Positions 62,990 through 64,000 of a stretch of 64,000 bases of DNA are shown piece by piece. Each line of letters begins with the position of its first letter. The stretch's first letter is position 1. The position numbers and the translations under genes were made by a program. This DNA is from Dyadobacter arcticus (GTDB lineage Bacteria; Bacteroidota; Bacteroidia; Cytophagales; Spirosomataceae), in the NCBI RefSeq assembly GCF_011762185.1, contig NZ_JAASQJ010000004.1, positions 558,001 to 622,000 of the forward strand, written 5' to 3'. The notes under the pieces are model-generated. The model was not told where the DNA came from, did not search any database, and saw only the letters and a list, made by a program, of their open reading frames with translations.

Positions 62990-63639
62990 GCAGTAGAGTT
63001 GTTGAATAGATGAAAAATTAAAAGTTGAGTAAGCACTATCAGTACCGTATGAGCTGACTGAGGTCTATGGCACGTAAATGTGCACAGTAACACAGAGGTT
63101 AAGGACGTCTTTACTAGTAAAATGATAGAATGCTTATGCGAATTTGCCCACTTTTCCGAATAAATGCTACCGGTTTTACTATATTTTACCTAATAATAAC
63201 AATAGAATGCGGCAAAATAGGAATTTGGGAACTGTGGTTTTAGAACTTGTACAACTGATTCTATGAGCCCAAACGTAAATTGCTATACATTGCTTGGATT
63301 GTAGCTAGGACTTACCCGCATCAAACTATGATGGCAGTGCTTGGGACTTGAAGATACTTTTACCTAATCTTGAAAAATAAATTATCGGCTTCCTTGTTTT
63401 CTAAGACAGTACCACAAAACTTCCGTTCGCTGCCAGTGGATTAGACGAGAGAGTCCAGTATTAGTGGCTCCTCAGGTGTCAAGTTGCTAATAGTTATCCG
63501 TCTATGCCAGATATTGGTAAATCGTTTTGGGCTTGATAAGGCTTTAGGAATACCAAGAACTGCACTTTTCCTTCACCTTATTGGAAGTTCGTACAAATTT
63601 TCCACCTTGATTAATGATTCAGATTTTCGAATCACCATA
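62990..63639. other. Gap without recognisable genes
   Basis: 650 bases upstream of the metalloprotease and of the following lipoprotein gene. They should contain both promoters, but I see no clear TTTG/TAnnTTTG pair, repeat or RNA structure. Confidence 0.4.
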
Positions 63640-64000
63640 ATGTCCAAACGTATGATGGTTAAAAAGTTCTTTGGTGTTTATGCATTTTTACTTTTAGGCG
63701 CGCTTACTAGTTGTAAGGAAAAATCTGCGGAAAATCTGGTGCCTGACAGTAAGTTGGTTCGTATCTCCCCGGAATTTGAACAATTCCTTATAGACACAAA
63801 AATTGATACGGATTTGAATCCGGACGGGCAGATCAAATATGGAGAAATTAAAGGTATAGACAGCCTAACTATTTTATTTACTGGAAATGGCAAAAGTTTG
63901 GAGGGGTTGGAATACTTCACTGATCTCAAGTATCTGAAATTCACTGGTTACCAGCAGCCAACCGATGCAACTAATCGCTATTACTATGCTTTTACAGCCG
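63640..64000 (+). CDS. Putative leucine-rich-repeat lipoprotein (3' partial)
   Basis: The frame from the ATG at 63640 (MSKRMMVKKFFGVYAFLLLG, then ALTSC) runs off the right edge after 120 codons. Lipobox LTSC gives a type II signal peptide, so it is a lipoprotein. The mature part has ISPEFEQFLIDTKIDTDLNP and then IDSLTILFTGNGKSLEGLEY, FTDLKYLKFTG, the start of leucine-rich repeats of the internalin-like kind. Probably a surface-exposed binding protein. Confidence 0.7.
   Translation, partial: MSKRMMVKKFFGVYAFLLLGALTSCKEKSAENLVPDSKLVRISPEFEQFLIDTKIDTDLNPDGQIKYGEIKGIDSLTILFTGNGKSLEGLEYFTDLKYLKFTGYQQPTDATNRYYYAFTA

Overview
The window looks like the chromosome of a Bacteroidota bacterium, probably a Cytophagales member near Dyadobacter/Spirosoma (genus is a guess). 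The basis is a type IX secretion C-terminal sorting domain, TTTG/TAnnTTTG promoter elements without Shine-Dalgarno sites, a split KdpD, PadR plus long FtsX-type permeases, and many AraC/HxlR regulators.

Region 1 (1-2.4 kb): a 5'-partial NUDIX gene, tRNA-Arg(CCG), and a tyrosine integrase truncated before its catalytic HxxR/Tyr boxes, i.e. the scar of an element next to the tRNA.

Region 2 (2.1-21.5 kb): a potassium locus. It holds an orphan second kdpA with its own small membrane peptide, a sigma-54 (NtrC-type) response regulator, a kdp operon with four tiny membrane-peptide genes followed by kdpA, kdpB and kdpC, a porin, a free-standing KdpD sensor/USP protein, a separate histidine kinase, a GNAT acetyltransferase, a small membrane protein, HflX, a Kup transporter and an SPFH protein. 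Seven pairs of a 13-bp palindrome (TATCA-N3-TGATA, centres 18-19 bp apart) lie in front of these units and nowhere else that I noticed. I read them as the operators of one regulon, probably bound by the sigma-54 activator.

Region 3 (21.6-27.6 kb): gene fragments (HAD hydrolase, histidine kinase, S41 protease, IS3 transposase, response regulator) around an intact operon of an XRE/pentapeptide-repeat regulator with a DrrAB-like ABC exporter.

Region 4 (27.7-39.4 kb): a visibly A+T-richer run of five intact NAD(P)-dependent oxidoreductase/regulator pairs (three SDR+AraC, two divergent HxlR pairs with clear palindromic operators), at least one further SDR fragment, and DUF4260, cupin, Crp-like and RidA genes.

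Region 5 (39.6-43.2 kb): truncated two-component genes fused at a sharp junction to a decayed defence cassette: HsdM lacking its N-terminus, a C-terminally cut TIR-like gene and a frameshifted YhcG/DUF1016 nuclease gene.

Region 6 (43.3-64 kb): metabolic and envelope genes (FtsX-type permease with PadR, DinB-like protein, two beta-lactamase-like serine hydrolases, amidohydrolase, DoxX, lipoproteins, barrel protein, a T9SS metalloprotease, a partial lipoprotein). Five copies of a palindromic intergenic repeat lie here. One is split by an IS1182-like element whose ends enclose both a frameshifted transposase and a divergent 320-residue passenger gene.
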